64,000 nt of DNA from a candidate division KSB3 bacterium (GCA_002748425.1 PDSJ01000015.1:95894-159893); one strand, 5' to 3'; shown: positions 48,148 through 57,459, numbered from the stretch's first letter. Program-made: numbers and translations. Notes: generated by a model not told the origin, from the sequence alone.

Positions 48148-48485
48148 CAGGCGTATCGATCCTCATCTCCAAGCCGTTCCCGGGCATGTTGAAGGACGTG
48201 GTCGAAGTGTTGTTCAAGTGTGGCATTACTGCCGCGGATACGATCGACAAGCTCCTGGCCCCAGTTGAGGTCATCTCGTTGACGCGGCAGGGACCAGTCG
48301 GACGGCGGATCGCGGCTTATATCCAGAGAGTTCGAGATGTTATCGGCGATTTTCACTTGACGGGCTTCAAACGAAAGCGATTCGGCATGTTCGATGTGAT
48401 CTCCTCCGGCGTTGCGCCGGTGCTTTTCGGCAGCAAAGCTCAGTGCCCTGAACAGAGTGCTGATGTCTTTATCGGTGGCGTTCAT
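48147..48485 (-). CDS. Internally deleted MESH1-like HD hydrolase
   Basis: A 112-residue protein related to small ppGpp hydrolases (MESH1/SpoT HD domain). The first helix RALSFAAEKHR and the IEH segment are present. The next recognisable block is LSFEARQVKIADNISNSLDI, followed by PPSDWS and DRIRGSNATLEQHFDHVL. About 60-70 residues, including the HDxxED metal site, are missing without a frameshift, so hydrolysis is unlikely. AGGAGC upstream supports ATG 48485, which overlaps the upstream gene by 17 bp. It is either a decaying gene or a retained non-catalytic alarmone binder. Confidence 0.7.
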   Translation of the reverse strand: MNATDKDISTLFRALSFAAEKHRRNAGGDHIEHAESLSFEARQVKIADNISNSLDISRDPPSDWSLPRQRDDLNWGQELVDRIRGSNATLEQHFDHVLQHARERLGDEDRYA

Positions 48486-49788
48486 GAAGCTCCTGGTAGA
48501 GGTTTGCATGTTCAATGGCGATCGAGGCATACATCGATATCGAAGATAAGAGATACAGATTGTCTTCGGTAAAGGGCTTATCTTCATCATGATTGATGAC
48601 CTGAATCACTCCGATCACGTCATCTCTGATTTTCATTGGGACACATATCATTGATTGCGTTTTAAAACCTGTGCTTTCATCGATTGTACTGTCAAAGCGG
48701 GGATCGATACGGACATCGGGAATTAACAGAGGCTTCCCCACCTTGGCCACCCAACCGACGATTCCTCTCCCAGCCGCTAGGCGCCTGTTTTTAATAGCAG
48801 GCTCGGCCATGCCCAGAACGACTTCAAACACCAGGTCCCTGCTCTCTTTGTCGATCAACAGTAATGAAATGGCTTCTACACCCATGATGCGCTGGATTTG
48901 ACCCATAACGATGCGCAGCACTTCATTAAAATCGAGTGTCGAGGTCAAGAGACGACCGACTTCGTTCAGTAAGGTCAATTCGCGAATGCGGCTGGTCAGA
49001 GAGCTGACATCCTGAAAAATGACCAGTGAACCACTGTACTCGCCATCCTTATTAAGAATGTTGGCAAAGTTGAAATCCAAGGTTTGTCTGGCATATTCGG
49101 AGGTGATTTCGATGTTTGTTGGGTGCTTAGCACTTTTTAAACGCTGCAGAATTTCCTGAAATTGACCATCATAACGTTTTTCAAGCGTATCGGAAATATC
49201 CAGGCCGATGATGTCGAGTTCCCTTTTTTGCAGAATTTTTTGGGCGGCGGGGTTGGCATATGTCACTGTGCCTGCGTGATTGAACTCGAGAATGCCGTCT
49301 CCGACATTATACATGATATTTTCATAATGCTGGCGCTCGGCAAGTAATTCTCCGACAACAGCTCTTGGGGATCGTCCTTCAAAACCAAGCATGCGATCTT
49401 CAAAATCGCTCGGCACACGTTTGTCGTCCAGCATCTTCAAGCTGCGAAGCACATTATCGGCGATGTCCATAATGTAGCCCTTAGCAACATGCATATCCGC
49501 CTCAAACTTCATGATATTTCTGGTCTCGACTGCTGTAAGAGGCGACAGCACAATAACCTTTAACTGATCGAATTCCGGATCGCTTTTGATATAACGGCAG
49601 AGCCGGATACCGTCAATACCGGGCATGAACAGATCGATAATTGCCACTTCTGGAAGATGGGCGCGAATCGCTTTCAGGCCATCCACTCCATTACAGGCCC
49701 GAAAGACGGTATAATTTTTTTGGCCGAGGATGTCTGCCAGAGCTTGTACGGCAACAGTATCATTATCGATAATAATAATCTTTCTCAT
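48469..49788 (-). CDS. Receiver-PAS-GAF signalling protein, no output domain
   Basis: A 439-residue cytoplasmic sensor. The receiver (about 1-120) has acidic residues in IIIIDND, phosphoacceptor Asp in AIIDLFMPG and Lys in VAKGY. A PAS domain follows at about 150-265 (NIMYNVGDGILEFNHAGTV, LVIFQDVS), then a GAF domain at about 275-430 (LLNEVGRLLTSTLDF, GRGIVGWVAKVGKPLLIPDV). There is no kinase, GGDEF or DNA-binding part, so it probably signals by protein contacts. It is coupled by ATGA to the upstream AAA ATPase. Confidence 0.9.
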   Translation of the reverse strand: MRKIIIIDNDTVAVQALADILGQKNYTVFRACNGVDGLKAIRAHLPEVAIIDLFMPGIDGIRLCRYIKSDPEFDQLKVIVLSPLTAVETRNIMKFEADMHVAKGYIMDIADNVLRSLKMLDDKRVPSDFEDRMLGFEGRSPRAVVGELLAERQHYENIMYNVGDGILEFNHAGTVTYANPAAQKILQKRELDIIGLDISDTLEKRYDGQFQEILQRLKSAKHPTNIEITSEYARQTLDFNFANILNKDGEYSGSLVIFQDVSSLTSRIRELTLLNEVGRLLTSTLDFNEVLRIVMGQIQRIMGVEAISLLLIDKESRDLVFEVVLGMAEPAIKNRRLAAGRGIVGWVAKVGKPLLIPDVRIDPRFDSTIDESTGFKTQSMICVPMKIRDDVIGVIQVINHDEDKPFTEDNLYLLSSISMYASIAIEHANLYQELHERHR

Positions 49789-51302
49789 AAGCGTTCTCCG
49801 ATGTCTTGCCGAACAAAAGAGGCACTTCTCGCTCGTGTTTCAGCCCATGTTCGCAATGCTGCGATCTGCTCCGCCATCGTTTGCGAAAGCGGAATGCTTT
49901 CTTCCAGACTTGTAAGAATATCCTGTGTGTGCAACGGCCTGCCGTGTTCAAAGGCATCGTACAGTGCTGAAATGATCACCTGTTCGATTTCAGCACCGCT
50001 AAAGCCTGCCGAAGCGTTTTGCAAAAGATCTAAATCAAAGTGTTCTGCGGCGCGATGGCGCTTTTTGAAATGAATTCGAAAGATCTCCCGGCGTGCGTGT
50101 GCATCAGGCAAATCGACGAAAAAAATTTCGTCAAAGCGGCCTTTTCGCATAAGTTCCGGCGGCAGGAGAGCAATATTGTTGGCCGTGGCAATCACAAAGA
50201 CGGATTTTTCTTTTTCTTGCAGCCAGGTTAAGAATGTGCCGAAGACTCGCGCTGTTGTGCCAGCATCGCTGAAGTTCGAGCCGGCTGAGCCGGAGAGTCC
50301 TTTTTCGATTTCGTCGATCCAGAGGATGCAAGGGGCAACCGATTCCGCCACTTTAGTGGCTTTGCGGACGTTCTCTTCCGACGACCCCACCAGCCCGCTG
50401 AACACTTTTCCCAGGTCGAAGCGCAAGAGCGGCAGCTTCCATTGTGAGGCCACTGCCTTGGCGATCAGGGATTTTCCGCAGCCCTGAACCCCGACCAGCA
50501 TCAAGCCTTTCGGGACCGGCAGTCCGAATTTCCGGGCATCTTCAGTAAAAGCCAATTCCCGCTTGGCGAGCCAGCGCTTTAAGGCTGGAACGCCTCCAAT
50601 CTCGCTGAAGGTCTCTCCCGGAGAATAATATTCAAGGACGCCGGATTTTCGGATAATCTGTTTTTTTTCCGCCAGTATCATCGGGATCGTGGCTTCGCTG
50701 ATTTTTTGATGGGCGACCAGTGATTTATTCAAAGCACTTCGCATTTCATCGATCGTGAGACCTTGTGAGGCTTTCAGCAGACGTTCCCGCTGTTTTGCAT
50801 TGAGATGGCTTCCTGTGATGCGCTGATGCTCTTCAGCGTCTTCCAGAAAAGCGCGCAGGGCCCTGTCAAGCTCTTCAAGAGAGGGAAGAGCGAAGTCGAA
50901 GACAACGATTTCTTTGGACAACTCGTCCGGCAGGATCAGTTTGGGAGAGAGAAAGACAATGGTTTTATGGCTGTTTTTCAGGGCTCGTGCAGCGTCGCGG
51001 ATTCGTCGCGTCACTTGATGGTTCGACAGAAAGGGATGAAAATCCAGAAGAATGTAGATTGCCCTCTCCCTGGAACTGAGAATACAGTTTATCGCTTGAA
51101 GTGGATCCGTATGCCCCAGATTGTCATCATTGAGGACTAAATTTTTCAATCCCTCAGTCTGAGTCCAGAGAAAGACTTTTTTACGCTGGTCTTCTTCAAC
51201 GGCAATCTTGGCGATTTCTGCGACAATGCGTTCTTCCTCCCAGGAAACCAGATAGATCAGCGGATAGTGCGCCTGAATATGCAGTTTGACATCCTGTGTC
51301 AT
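49785..51302 (-). CDS. Ycf46-like AAA ATPase
   Basis: A 505-residue AAA protein. An N-terminal degenerate ATPase-like region ([18 protein letters not shown] ... [12 protein letters not shown]) precedes the functional AAA domain: Walker A GVQGCGKS (about 271), Walker [11 protein letters not shown], sensor ATANN and the arginine fingers in MRKGRFDE. This matches the cyanobacterial/plastid Ycf46 family, linked to inorganic carbon use in cyanobacteria but without a known mechanism. ATG 51302 matches the family start although its ribosome-binding site is poor. It heads the operon with the receiver-PAS-GAF, MESH1-like and Slt genes. Confidence 0.88.
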   Translation of the reverse strand: MTQDVKLHIQAHYPLIYLVSWEEERIVAEIAKIAVEEDQRKKVFLWTQTEGLKNLVLNDDNLGHTDPLQAINCILSSRERAIYILLDFHPFLSNHQVTRRIRDAARALKNSHKTIVFLSPKLILPDELSKEIVVFDFALPSLEELDRALRAFLEDAEEHQRITGSHLNAKQRERLLKASQGLTIDEMRSALNKSLVAHQKISEATIPMILAEKKQIIRKSGVLEYYSPGETFSEIGGVPALKRWLAKRELAFTEDARKFGLPVPKGLMLVGVQGCGKSLIAKAVASQWKLPLLRFDLGKVFSGLVGSSEENVRKATKVAESVAPCILWIDEIEKGLSGSAGSNFSDAGTTARVFGTFLTWLQEKEKSVFVIATANNIALLPPELMRKGRFDEIFFVDLPDAHARREIFRIHFKKRHRAAEHFDLDLLQNASAGFSGAEIEQVIISALYDAFEHGRPLHTQDILTSLEESIPLSQTMAEQIAALRTWAETRARSASFVRQDIGERL

Positions 51303-51556
51303 TGAGGAAAGGGTTGAGTTCTGTCTTGACTGATGCATCCTGCTCTTGCCACTCGCGCGGAATGATAAATGAAATTCGTCTATGTCTGTTTGCCGTGAAT
51401 TCAAACTGGGGAAAAATGAGGAAAAAAGTCAACAATTTATTTTGACTGTGCTGATTTCCTGATTGAAAGTGTTGCCCCAAACAGTAAGATAGCTTATGGT
51501 GTTGGCACTCCTGAAAGCACAGAGCAGCGTATTTCTGCGCTTGTTATGCTTCCGAT

Positions 51557-52240
51557 CTAGATAAAGAAGTTTGAAAAATCGACATGAGGGAGAGCTGCAC
51601 CGTCAAAATCTATCCGGGGAATGCTGATGAGCCTGTCCTGATAACCGAATTCTTTGAGGAATCGCTTGAAAATCTGTTGGGAATCTTCGGCAATCAGCGG
51701 ATCTTCCGGCGGAAACTCGTTGTAAAGAATGCCCAGCACCTTGAGCTTCCGACGGCTGAGGGCTTCCAGGCTCAATAAGGTATGATTGATACTGCCCAGT
51801 TTGGCGCTGCTGACCAGAATGACCGGATAGCGTTTCCGCGTGAGATAATCCAGAACAGTAAGAGACTCGTTGAGGGGAACGTACAGTCCGCCGACACCTT
51901 CGATGATCAGGTATTCATAGCGCTTTTCGAGTGTTTCAGCCGCCCGGCTGATTACTTCCGGATCGATGCGCTGTTGCTCCCGAGCAGCCGCAAGATGCGG
52001 CGAGGCTGGAATGCTGAACAGATAGGGGCAGCTCAAAGCTTCCCGATCTTCGTCAGTCGGCGCGATGCCCATAAGTTTGCGATGCAGGAGAATGTCCTCT
52101 GAATATTTTTCGCAGCCGGTTTGTGCGATTTTTTGGGTGATCACAGAGTAGCCTGCTGTGCAAAGCCAGCGAGCCAGCAGGCCTGTGGCAACACTTTTCC
52201 CGGCATCTGTATCAATCCCTGTGATAAACACTGTCGGCAT
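51557..52240 (-). CDS. bioD: Dethiobiotin synthetase
   Basis: A 227-residue ATP-dependent carboxylase that closes the ureido ring of biotin. The P-loop FITGIDTDAGKS is at residues 4-15, with conserved KIAQTG, the catalytic EGVGGLYVPL and the SSAKLGSINHTLLS segment. The start overlaps the bioC stop by 1 bp (TGATG). The length is typical. It is the last gene of the biotin operon; sequence after it to the next gene is not on the same strand. Confidence 0.95.
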   Translation of the reverse strand: MPTVFITGIDTDAGKSVATGLLARWLCTAGYSVITQKIAQTGCEKYSEDILLHRKLMGIAPTDEDREALSCPYLFSIPASPHLAAAREQQRIDPEVISRAAETLEKRYEYLIIEGVGGLYVPLNESLTVLDYLTRKRYPVILVSSAKLGSINHTLLSLEALSRRKLKVLGILYNEFPPEDPLIAEDSQQIFKRFLKEFGYQDRLISIPRIDFDGAALPHVDFSNFFI

Positions 52241-53019
52241 CAGGCCTTCCTCGCAAGGCAAAGGATCGGATGGTAGCTGAGCGCTAGCGTTCCGTCCGCT
52301 TTTTTAAAACACTCTTGATAACGGCGCTCGAAGTTCTGTAAATCCGTTTTGGTCCAGCGCTGTTTTGAGATTCCGTTTACGCCGGTCAAGCGTAAATGGT
52401 TCAGCACCTGACGGGGCGATGAAAAGGACAATACCGAACGCGCTTCGGTGCAGGAAATGCGTTGAAAATGCTGTTTCAGACAGGCTTCAATGTGCTGCAA
52501 GGACAGATAGTCCAGTGAATTGCCGGAAAGCGCTCGAATTTCCTCTAAGTTTCGCGGCCCAAACGTCGAAAAGGCAAGGATGGCGTTCGGGGTCAGCTGA
52601 GCCCTGATTCTGCTGAGAAAGCCCTCAAAATCGTCAAGCCATTGGACGGCAGCGTTTGAAATGACGAGATCCAGGTTCTGGGGGATTCTTTCCATCGTTT
52701 CAATATCCCCTGCAAGAAATTCAAAGCAGCCTTGTCCCGGATATTGTCTGAAAATATCAGACATGATCTCTTCACAGGCTTTGACAATATCATTGGCGTG
52801 AAAGCGTTTAACCTGGAAACGTTTTAAAAAACGTTCTGTTAAGACTCCGCTTCCACATCCGATTTCCAGGACAGCGTTGAATCGGCCCTGTGAGACCTGC
52901 TCCAGGCGATCGAGAAGTTCTTCGGCCATCTGAGTCTGGACAACGGCATGCTGGCTGTACGAGTATAAACTTTTGTGAAAGCTCGTCTGGACACGTTGTT
53001 TAAGAATGCTGTTCGGCAT
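52240..53019 (-). CDS. bioC: Malonyl-ACP O-methyltransferase
   Basis: A 259-residue SAM-dependent enzyme that methylates malonyl-ACP so that the fatty-acid pathway can build pimeloyl-ACP. Motif I is LEIGCGSGVLTERF, with ISNAAVQWLDDF further on, as in BioC. The N terminus (LKQRVQTSFHKSLYSYSQHAVVQ) matches the family. ATG 53019 overlaps bioG by 20 bp; an alternative ATG at 53034 lies upstream. It is the fourth gene in the operon. Confidence 0.93.
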   Translation of the reverse strand: MPNSILKQRVQTSFHKSLYSYSQHAVVQTQMAEELLDRLEQVSQGRFNAVLEIGCGSGVLTERFLKRFQVKRFHANDIVKACEEIMSDIFRQYPGQGCFEFLAGDIETMERIPQNLDLVISNAAVQWLDDFEGFLSRIRAQLTPNAILAFSTFGPRNLEEIRALSGNSLDYLSLQHIEACLKQHFQRISCTEARSVLSFSSPRQVLNHLRLTGVNGISKQRWTKTDLQNFERRYQECFKKADGTLALSYHPILCLARKA

Positions 53020-53701
53020 AATCGAGAATGGCATTCCAGGATTTCCAGAGGAAAAACGGGAAATGCGGAGCGTCAATATAGCTGTAAGGGGTTGTCCTCT
53101 CCCAATAACGGCGCTGATTTTCGCTCGGAATAATCCGATCCTGTGTTGAAATCAGTGCGTGACTGAAGGGCGGGGGGATGCGAGTCGTCTGAGAACGCGG
53201 CTCATGAACGGTTGAGTGCTGTTGAATGGCAATCAGTTCTTCATGCTGTTCAGATAATGGACGTTGCGGGAAGCAGTGTTGAAATTGCTCGAACGTATGG
53301 CGAGATCCGCAGAGGCGCACAAAAAATTTTTTTCTTCCCTGCGCTGAAAAGCGATCGATCGTCGCCTGATAGACGCTCGGAGAAATCCCGTACTGTTCAT
53401 GCACTGGCTCGCCGCTGCCGTTGATCGCGATCGCCTGTCTGTTGCTGAACTGAAGCTGTGGGGAAAGCTGTTCGAAGGCCCAGACGCCCATTGACCAGGC
53501 AATGACCGAGATCTCGGAATAGGCGCTCACTGCGCTCAGGATTTCTTCCGCCACAGAGAGACTGCGGTAGTCGTAAAGCATGAGTACGTCCTGGCGGGGA
53601 TCGATTTTTAGATGCCGGACAACGTGCTGATCCATGCCCCAGCCGTTAAAAAACAGGATAAGGCCGGGATTATGCTGTTGCTGTATCCAGTGAGTGTTCA
53701 T
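53000..53701 (-). CDS. bioG: Pimeloyl-ACP methyl ester esterase, BioG type
   Basis: A 233-residue alpha/beta hydrolase of the DUF452/BioG family. It removes the methyl ester that BioC adds, ending pimeloyl synthesis. FFNGWGMD (about 17) is the oxyanion segment, AWSMGVWAF carries the nucleophile Ser, and DAPHFPFF the catalytic His. It replaces BioH in this operon. Its ATG lies 32 bp inside the end of bioF, and it overlaps bioC at its own end. Confidence 0.92.
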   Translation of the reverse strand: MNTHWIQQQHNPGLILFFNGWGMDQHVVRHLKIDPRQDVLMLYDYRSLSVAEEILSAVSAYSEISVIAWSMGVWAFEQLSPQLQFSNRQAIAINGSGEPVHEQYGISPSVYQATIDRFSAQGRKKFFVRLCGSRHTFEQFQHCFPQRPLSEQHEELIAIQQHSTVHEPRSQTTRIPPPFSHALISTQDRIIPSENQRRYWERTTPYSYIDAPHFPFFLWKSWNAILDYAEQHS

Positions 53702-54872
53702 GACAGTATCTTTCTATTATGCCCGGAATGTCTTTGAGCTGTTCCCAAGACATTGCCGCATTGAGCGATAAGCGTAAGCGAGCCGTATTCGGCGGCACTG
53801 TCGGCGGCCGAATGGCAAAAATCAGATAGCCTTGTTCGCGGAGAAATTCTGACAGGCAAACGGTCGGCGCATTCGGCCCGATCAAGACCGGGACGATCTG
53901 AGACGCGCCGTTGCTACGAAGCTGCTTTGCATTCAAACGTTGGCGTAAACGAGTCGCGATCTTCATGAGATGTCGGCGTTCTGTGGTCATCCTGCGGACT
54001 GTTTGCAGCATCATACGATTCCAGTGCAGAATTACCGGAGGCAAGGCCGTGCTGAAAATCAGCGAACGCATGGTGTTGACGAGGTATTCTTTAATTACGC
54101 CCCGGCTGACAGCATAGGCTCCGAGCGAGGCCAGGGCCTTGCCGAACGTGCCAACGATGATATCAATCTCGGACAGCAATCCAAGGTCCTCACAGAGGCC
54201 GCAGCCGCTCGCTCCAAAAACGCCGACCGCATGGGCTTCATCAAGAATCAGAAAGGCATCATAGCGCTTCTTCAGGTCCACAAGGCGGTACAGATCGGCC
54301 ACATCACCGTCCATACTGAAGACCGATTCGCTCATAATGAAGAGTCGGCGATGTGTCCCGTGATGCTTTTTGAGCAGTGTCTCAAGGTGTTCGTAATCCA
54401 GATGGCGATAACGCAGAAAGTCAGCGGCTGCGATTCGTAATCCGTCCATGATGCTCGCGTGATTCAGTTTGTCCGAGAGTACCAGATCGTTTCGTTTGGT
54501 CAGCGCAGAAATGATGCCGATATTGGCGTGATAGCCGCTGTTGAACACGCAGGCGGCCTCAGCATGGTACATGTCGCAAAGTTCGTGTTCGAGAGCGTCA
54601 TAGGCTGGGCTGTTTCCCGTTAAGAGCCGCGATGAAGAGCTGCTGAAACCGAATTCCTCCAGCAACTCGTGAGGGGGTTGAGTGGAAAGAAAGTTTTCGA
54701 GCCGCCGCCGATCAGCTCCAAGGCCCAGGTAGTCGTTGGAAGAGAGATTCAGGCAGCGTCTGCCGTGAACTTCGGCAGTGGTCTGATCTCGCTGAGCAAC
54801 GGTATTCAGCGTGCGATATTGTCCCTTTTGCCTGAACGCGTTGAGCTCCTGCTCGAAGCTGTTATAGTTCAT
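53670..54872 (-). CDS. bioF: 8-Amino-7-oxononanoate synthase
   Basis: A 400-residue PLP enzyme that condenses pimeloyl-ACP with alanine. Motifs include SSNDYLGLG, the glycine-rich cofactor region, LILDEAHAVGVFG, and the PLP lysine in GTFGKALASLGAYA (about 243). ATG 54872 matches the family start; the open extension to 54989 overlaps the end of bioB and lacks similarity. It overlaps bioG by 32 bp and is second in the operon. Confidence 0.95.
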   Translation of the reverse strand: MNYNSFEQELNAFRQKGQYRTLNTVAQRDQTTAEVHGRRCLNLSSNDYLGLGADRRRLENFLSTQPPHELLEEFGFSSSSSRLLTGNSPAYDALEHELCDMYHAEAACVFNSGYHANIGIISALTKRNDLVLSDKLNHASIMDGLRIAAADFLRYRHLDYEHLETLLKKHHGTHRRLFIMSESVFSMDGDVADLYRLVDLKKRYDAFLILDEAHAVGVFGASGCGLCEDLGLLSEIDIIVGTFGKALASLGAYAVSRGVIKEYLVNTMRSLIFSTALPPVILHWNRMMLQTVRRMTTERRHLMKIATRLRQRLNAKQLRSNGASQIVPVLIGPNAPTVCLSEFLREQGYLIFAIRPPTVPPNTARLRLSLNAAMSWEQLKDIPGIIERYCHEHSLDTATA

Positions 54873-54972
54873 GGATACCTGTCGTTGCCTGATGTTATGA
54901 TGCGTCCCCTGTTCTGATGATAAGAAGACGAGCTGTTGTGGATTTTCGTGTATGATTTCGTCACTGCCGGTC

Positions 54973-55956
54973 TTATCTGAAGGCTTCAAGACGATCGATA
55001 AACCGTTTATCTTCGTGGACCTCTCGACCTCGCGTTGTCAAATAGCCTCCGGTCAAGAAGCCATTCGCGCCGGAGAGCATGAGTAGACCCTGAAAATCTT
55101 TCATCAGCGTTTCACGTCCGGCGGCAAATTTGATAATTTTACCTGGGTTGACCAGCCGGAAGATCGCAAAGGTTTTGGCGATATCAGCGACCGGTAAAGG
55201 GGGCTGATTCTCCAATGGTGTTCCTGGAATCGGAACGAGCACGTTGAGGGGAATTACATCTACATCGAGGTCCTGCAGAGTAAAGGCGAGTTCGACCCGG
55301 TCCGACATTGTTTCGCCGACCCCCAGTATTCCGCCGCAGCAAACGCCGATCCCGGAAGATTTCAGCATCTGAATCGTTTTGAGCTTTTCCTGAATATCGT
55401 GAGTCCTGGCGATCAGATCGGCAAAGCGCCCGGGAGTGACCTGGAGGTTGATGTTGTAATGACATACCTTGCGTTCCGCCAGCTCCTTGACAGTTTCCTG
55501 GCTGAGAATCCCAAGCGAAAGGCAGACGTTCATCTCCGGAAGCTTATCGTTCAGCAGGTCAATCGTGTCCAGAATACTACGAAATTCTTTATTGAGGACC
55601 GGATACCCAAAGCCGCTGGTCACGATACCGAAATAATTGACACCGTTTTTGACGGTTTTTTCGGCTTCTGCAAGAATTCTCTCCGGAGAGAGCAAAGCAT
55701 AGACCTCGACGTTTGCGTGGTGATGGGTGGATTGTGCGCAAAAGCGGCAATTCTCCCTGCAAAGCCCCGATTTCGCATTCACGATCGAACAAGAGTGGAT
55801 ACGGTCTGTGTATCTATTTGTGACCTTGTTGGCCAGTGAGAGCAAATCTAAGATGTCTTCACCCGGAAGCTCAGCAAGTTCCCGAGCTAAGTCTCTATCG
55901 ACCGGCCTGCCGTGTTCCAGGACATTGTACGCTTTCTGTATGGCTGAATCAAGCAT
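54973..55956 (-). CDS. bioB: Biotin synthase (radical SAM)
   Basis: A 327-residue radical SAM enzyme that inserts sulfur into dethiobiotin. The 4Fe-4S cluster motif is CRENCRFC (Cys at about 64, 68 and 71), in the family context NAKSGLCRENCRFCAQS. Later NINLQVTPGRFA and GVCCGGILGVGET are present. GAGGAAAG precedes ATG 55956. It is the first gene of bioB-F-G-C-D. bioA is not in the window. Confidence 0.95.
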   Translation of the reverse strand: MLDSAIQKAYNVLEHGRPVDRDLARELAELPGEDILDLLSLANKVTNRYTDRIHSCSIVNAKSGLCRENCRFCAQSTHHHANVEVYALLSPERILAEAEKTVKNGVNYFGIVTSGFGYPVLNKEFRSILDTIDLLNDKLPEMNVCLSLGILSQETVKELAERKVCHYNINLQVTPGRFADLIARTHDIQEKLKTIQMLKSSGIGVCCGGILGVGETMSDRVELAFTLQDLDVDVIPLNVLVPIPGTPLENQPPLPVADIAKTFAIFRLVNPGKIIKFAAGRETLMKDFQGLLMLSGANGFLTGGYLTTRGREVHEDKRFIDRLEAFR

Positions 55957-56037
55957 GAGCTTTCCTCTATCGTTAATCTGGATGATATAAAACGCTTGAG
56001 ACAAATGTGTTATTTTAACAGAGCTTATAGCAATTCG

Positions 56038-56073
56038 TTGACTACAATCCTGATGATGGTTGATAATAGTCAA
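56038..56073 (+). promoter_or_regulatory. Promoter-like sequence inside a TTGACTA dyad
   Basis: TTGACT (56038-56043), 18 bp, GATAAT (56062-56067) form a promoter-like pair. The same segment is bounded by TTGACTA (56038-56044) and its reverse complement TAGTCAA (56067-56073). A regulator binding the dyad would cover the promoter. Confidence 0.4.
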
Positions 56074-56305
56074 GGAAGATTTGCGTGTATTTTGCGGAAC
56101 TTGACTACATGACGTGTAACTTCCTGATTTTATGGAAGTTGAGAGGATATGTTCTCAGGTTATCTTTATGGCAGGATGGTGAGGCAGCGCTCTGGAATTG
56201 TGAAAGTCTTGTTTTTTCAACCAGGCGACCCGCTGGGACAGACAGCTCGACGCTTCGCATGAAGAAGAGGTCGCAGAAAAGCTTTGTGAAGAGTCGATTT
56301 TTATC

Positions 56306-56335
56306 TTGACAATGCTCCATACATAGCCGTAAAAA
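56306..56335 (+). promoter_or_regulatory. Candidate rbsB promoter
   Basis: TTGACA (56306-56311), 18 bp, TAAAAA (56330-56335). The -35 is perfect, the -10 weak (four of six). It would give a leader of about 130 nt. Confidence 0.38.
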
Positions 56336-56470
56336 GATTTTGCTGTTTATGTATGGTGCAGACTGATGTTTTGCACTCATGTTGTCCTGTTGATCTTGTC
56401 TGTTGTTCTGCGCTCATGCCTTTCCATGAAGTCCATGAGGCTGTGCAACAAAGCTAGAGGAGGTAAGGAT

Positions 56471-57406
56471 ATGAAATCAGTTGTAGCATGTGTTGCAGGA
56501 ATTGCATTGATTCTGGCAGCGTTCATTACTCCGGCATCAGCCGCTGACAAACCGGTCGTTGGTCTTGTGATGAAATCTTTGGCGAATGAGTTTTTTAAAA
56601 CAATGGAAGAAGGAGCTCAGAAATTTGCCAAAGAAGACGGCACGTTTGATTTGATCGCTGTTGGAATGAACTCTGAAACCGATATTGATACGCAGGTGAG
56701 CGCGATGGAAAATTTCATCACGCAGCAGGTCAATCTCATCGTATTGGCCCCTGCAGATTCAGTCGGAATGGTCGCATCGGTAAAAAAAGCCGTCGATGCT
56801 GGAATTCCTGTGGTGAATTTCGATGTCACGCTGGATAAGGAGGCTCTGAAAAAAGTCGGTTTAGGGGAAGATTTCCTTTTCGTGGGTCCGGACAATGCCG
56901 CCGGAGCGGAGATGGTCGGCGATTACCTGGGGGAGACGCTTGGAAAAGGCGCAAAAGTGATTATTATCGAGGGAAACCCCGGTGCTGATAACGCAAAACA
57001 GCGTAAAGAAGGCTTTATGCGTTCTGTCAAAAAATATGAATTCGATCTTTTAGACTCCAAAACCGCTCACTGGGAAACTGAAGAAGCAAATACGCTTATG
57101 ACCAACCTGTTGACTAAATATCCTGATGTTCAGGGTGTAATGTGCGCGAATGATTCAATGGCGCTTGGCGTGGAAAAAGCGATCGCTGCGGCAGGGAAAA
57201 CCGGTGAAATTCAGATCGTGGGATTTGACAACATTGGTGCAGTTCAAAAGCTGATCAAAGATGGGAAAGTGCTGGCCACGATCGATCAGTTTGGCCCGGA
57301 AATGGCGGCAAACGCCATCAAAGTTGGATTCAAAATTCTGAATGGCGAAGAACTGACCGGCTGGCAGCCGACTCCGCTTGAACTCGTCACCAAAGACAAC
57401 TTATAA
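56471..57406 (+). CDS. rbsB: Ribose ABC transporter binding protein
   Basis: A 311-residue periplasmic sugar-binding protein. The signal peptide ends near ASA (about 24). The mature part (KPVVGLVMKSLANEFFKTMEEG, NFDVTLDKE, MCANDSMALGVEKAI, IVGFDNIGAVQ) matches RbsB/D-ribose-type binding proteins. GAGGAGGTAAGG precedes ATG 56471; the open frame to 56366 is leader. rbsA, rbsC and rbsK downstream support ribose as ligand, though related sugars cannot be excluded. Confidence 0.92.
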   Translation: MKSVVACVAGIALILAAFITPASAADKPVVGLVMKSLANEFFKTMEEGAQKFAKEDGTFDLIAVGMNSETDIDTQVSAMENFITQQVNLIVLAPADSVGMVASVKKAVDAGIPVVNFDVTLDKEALKKVGLGEDFLFVGPDNAAGAEMVGDYLGETLGKGAKVIIIEGNPGADNAKQRKEGFMRSVKKYEFDLLDSKTAHWETEEANTLMTNLLTKYPDVQGVMCANDSMALGVEKAIAAAGKTGEIQIVGFDNIGAVQKLIKDGKVLATIDQFGPEMAANAIKVGFKILNGEELTGWQPTPLELVTKDNL

Positions 57407-57421
57407 TCGTTTGCATGTTCT

Positions 57422-57459
57422 GAAGAACGTGGCAGAATGTAGTATCTGCTGCGTTCTTC
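57422..57459 (+). terminator. Hairpin after rbsB
   Basis: GAAGAACG (57422-57429) pairs with CGTTCTTC (57452-57459), with an inner GCAGA/TCTGC pairing. It sits 16 bp after the rbsB stop with no T tract. It may stabilise the rbsB message and reduce read-through into rbsA. Confidence 0.45.

Larger units (their letters stand above)
55957..56470. other. Divergent intergenic region, bioB / rbsB
   Basis: A 514-bp gap. It contains an inverted repeat overlapping a promoter-like sequence (56038-56073) and another plus-strand promoter candidate (56306-56335). A BirA-like site near 56009-56046 on the minus strand was considered but is too degenerate. Open frames crossing the gap show no family similarity. 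Confidence 0.5.

Noticed and set aside
56009..56046. BirA operator upstream of bioB
   Set aside because: AAC-N17-GTT spacing is close to a BirA site, but the half-sites match only about 5-6 of 9 bases each.
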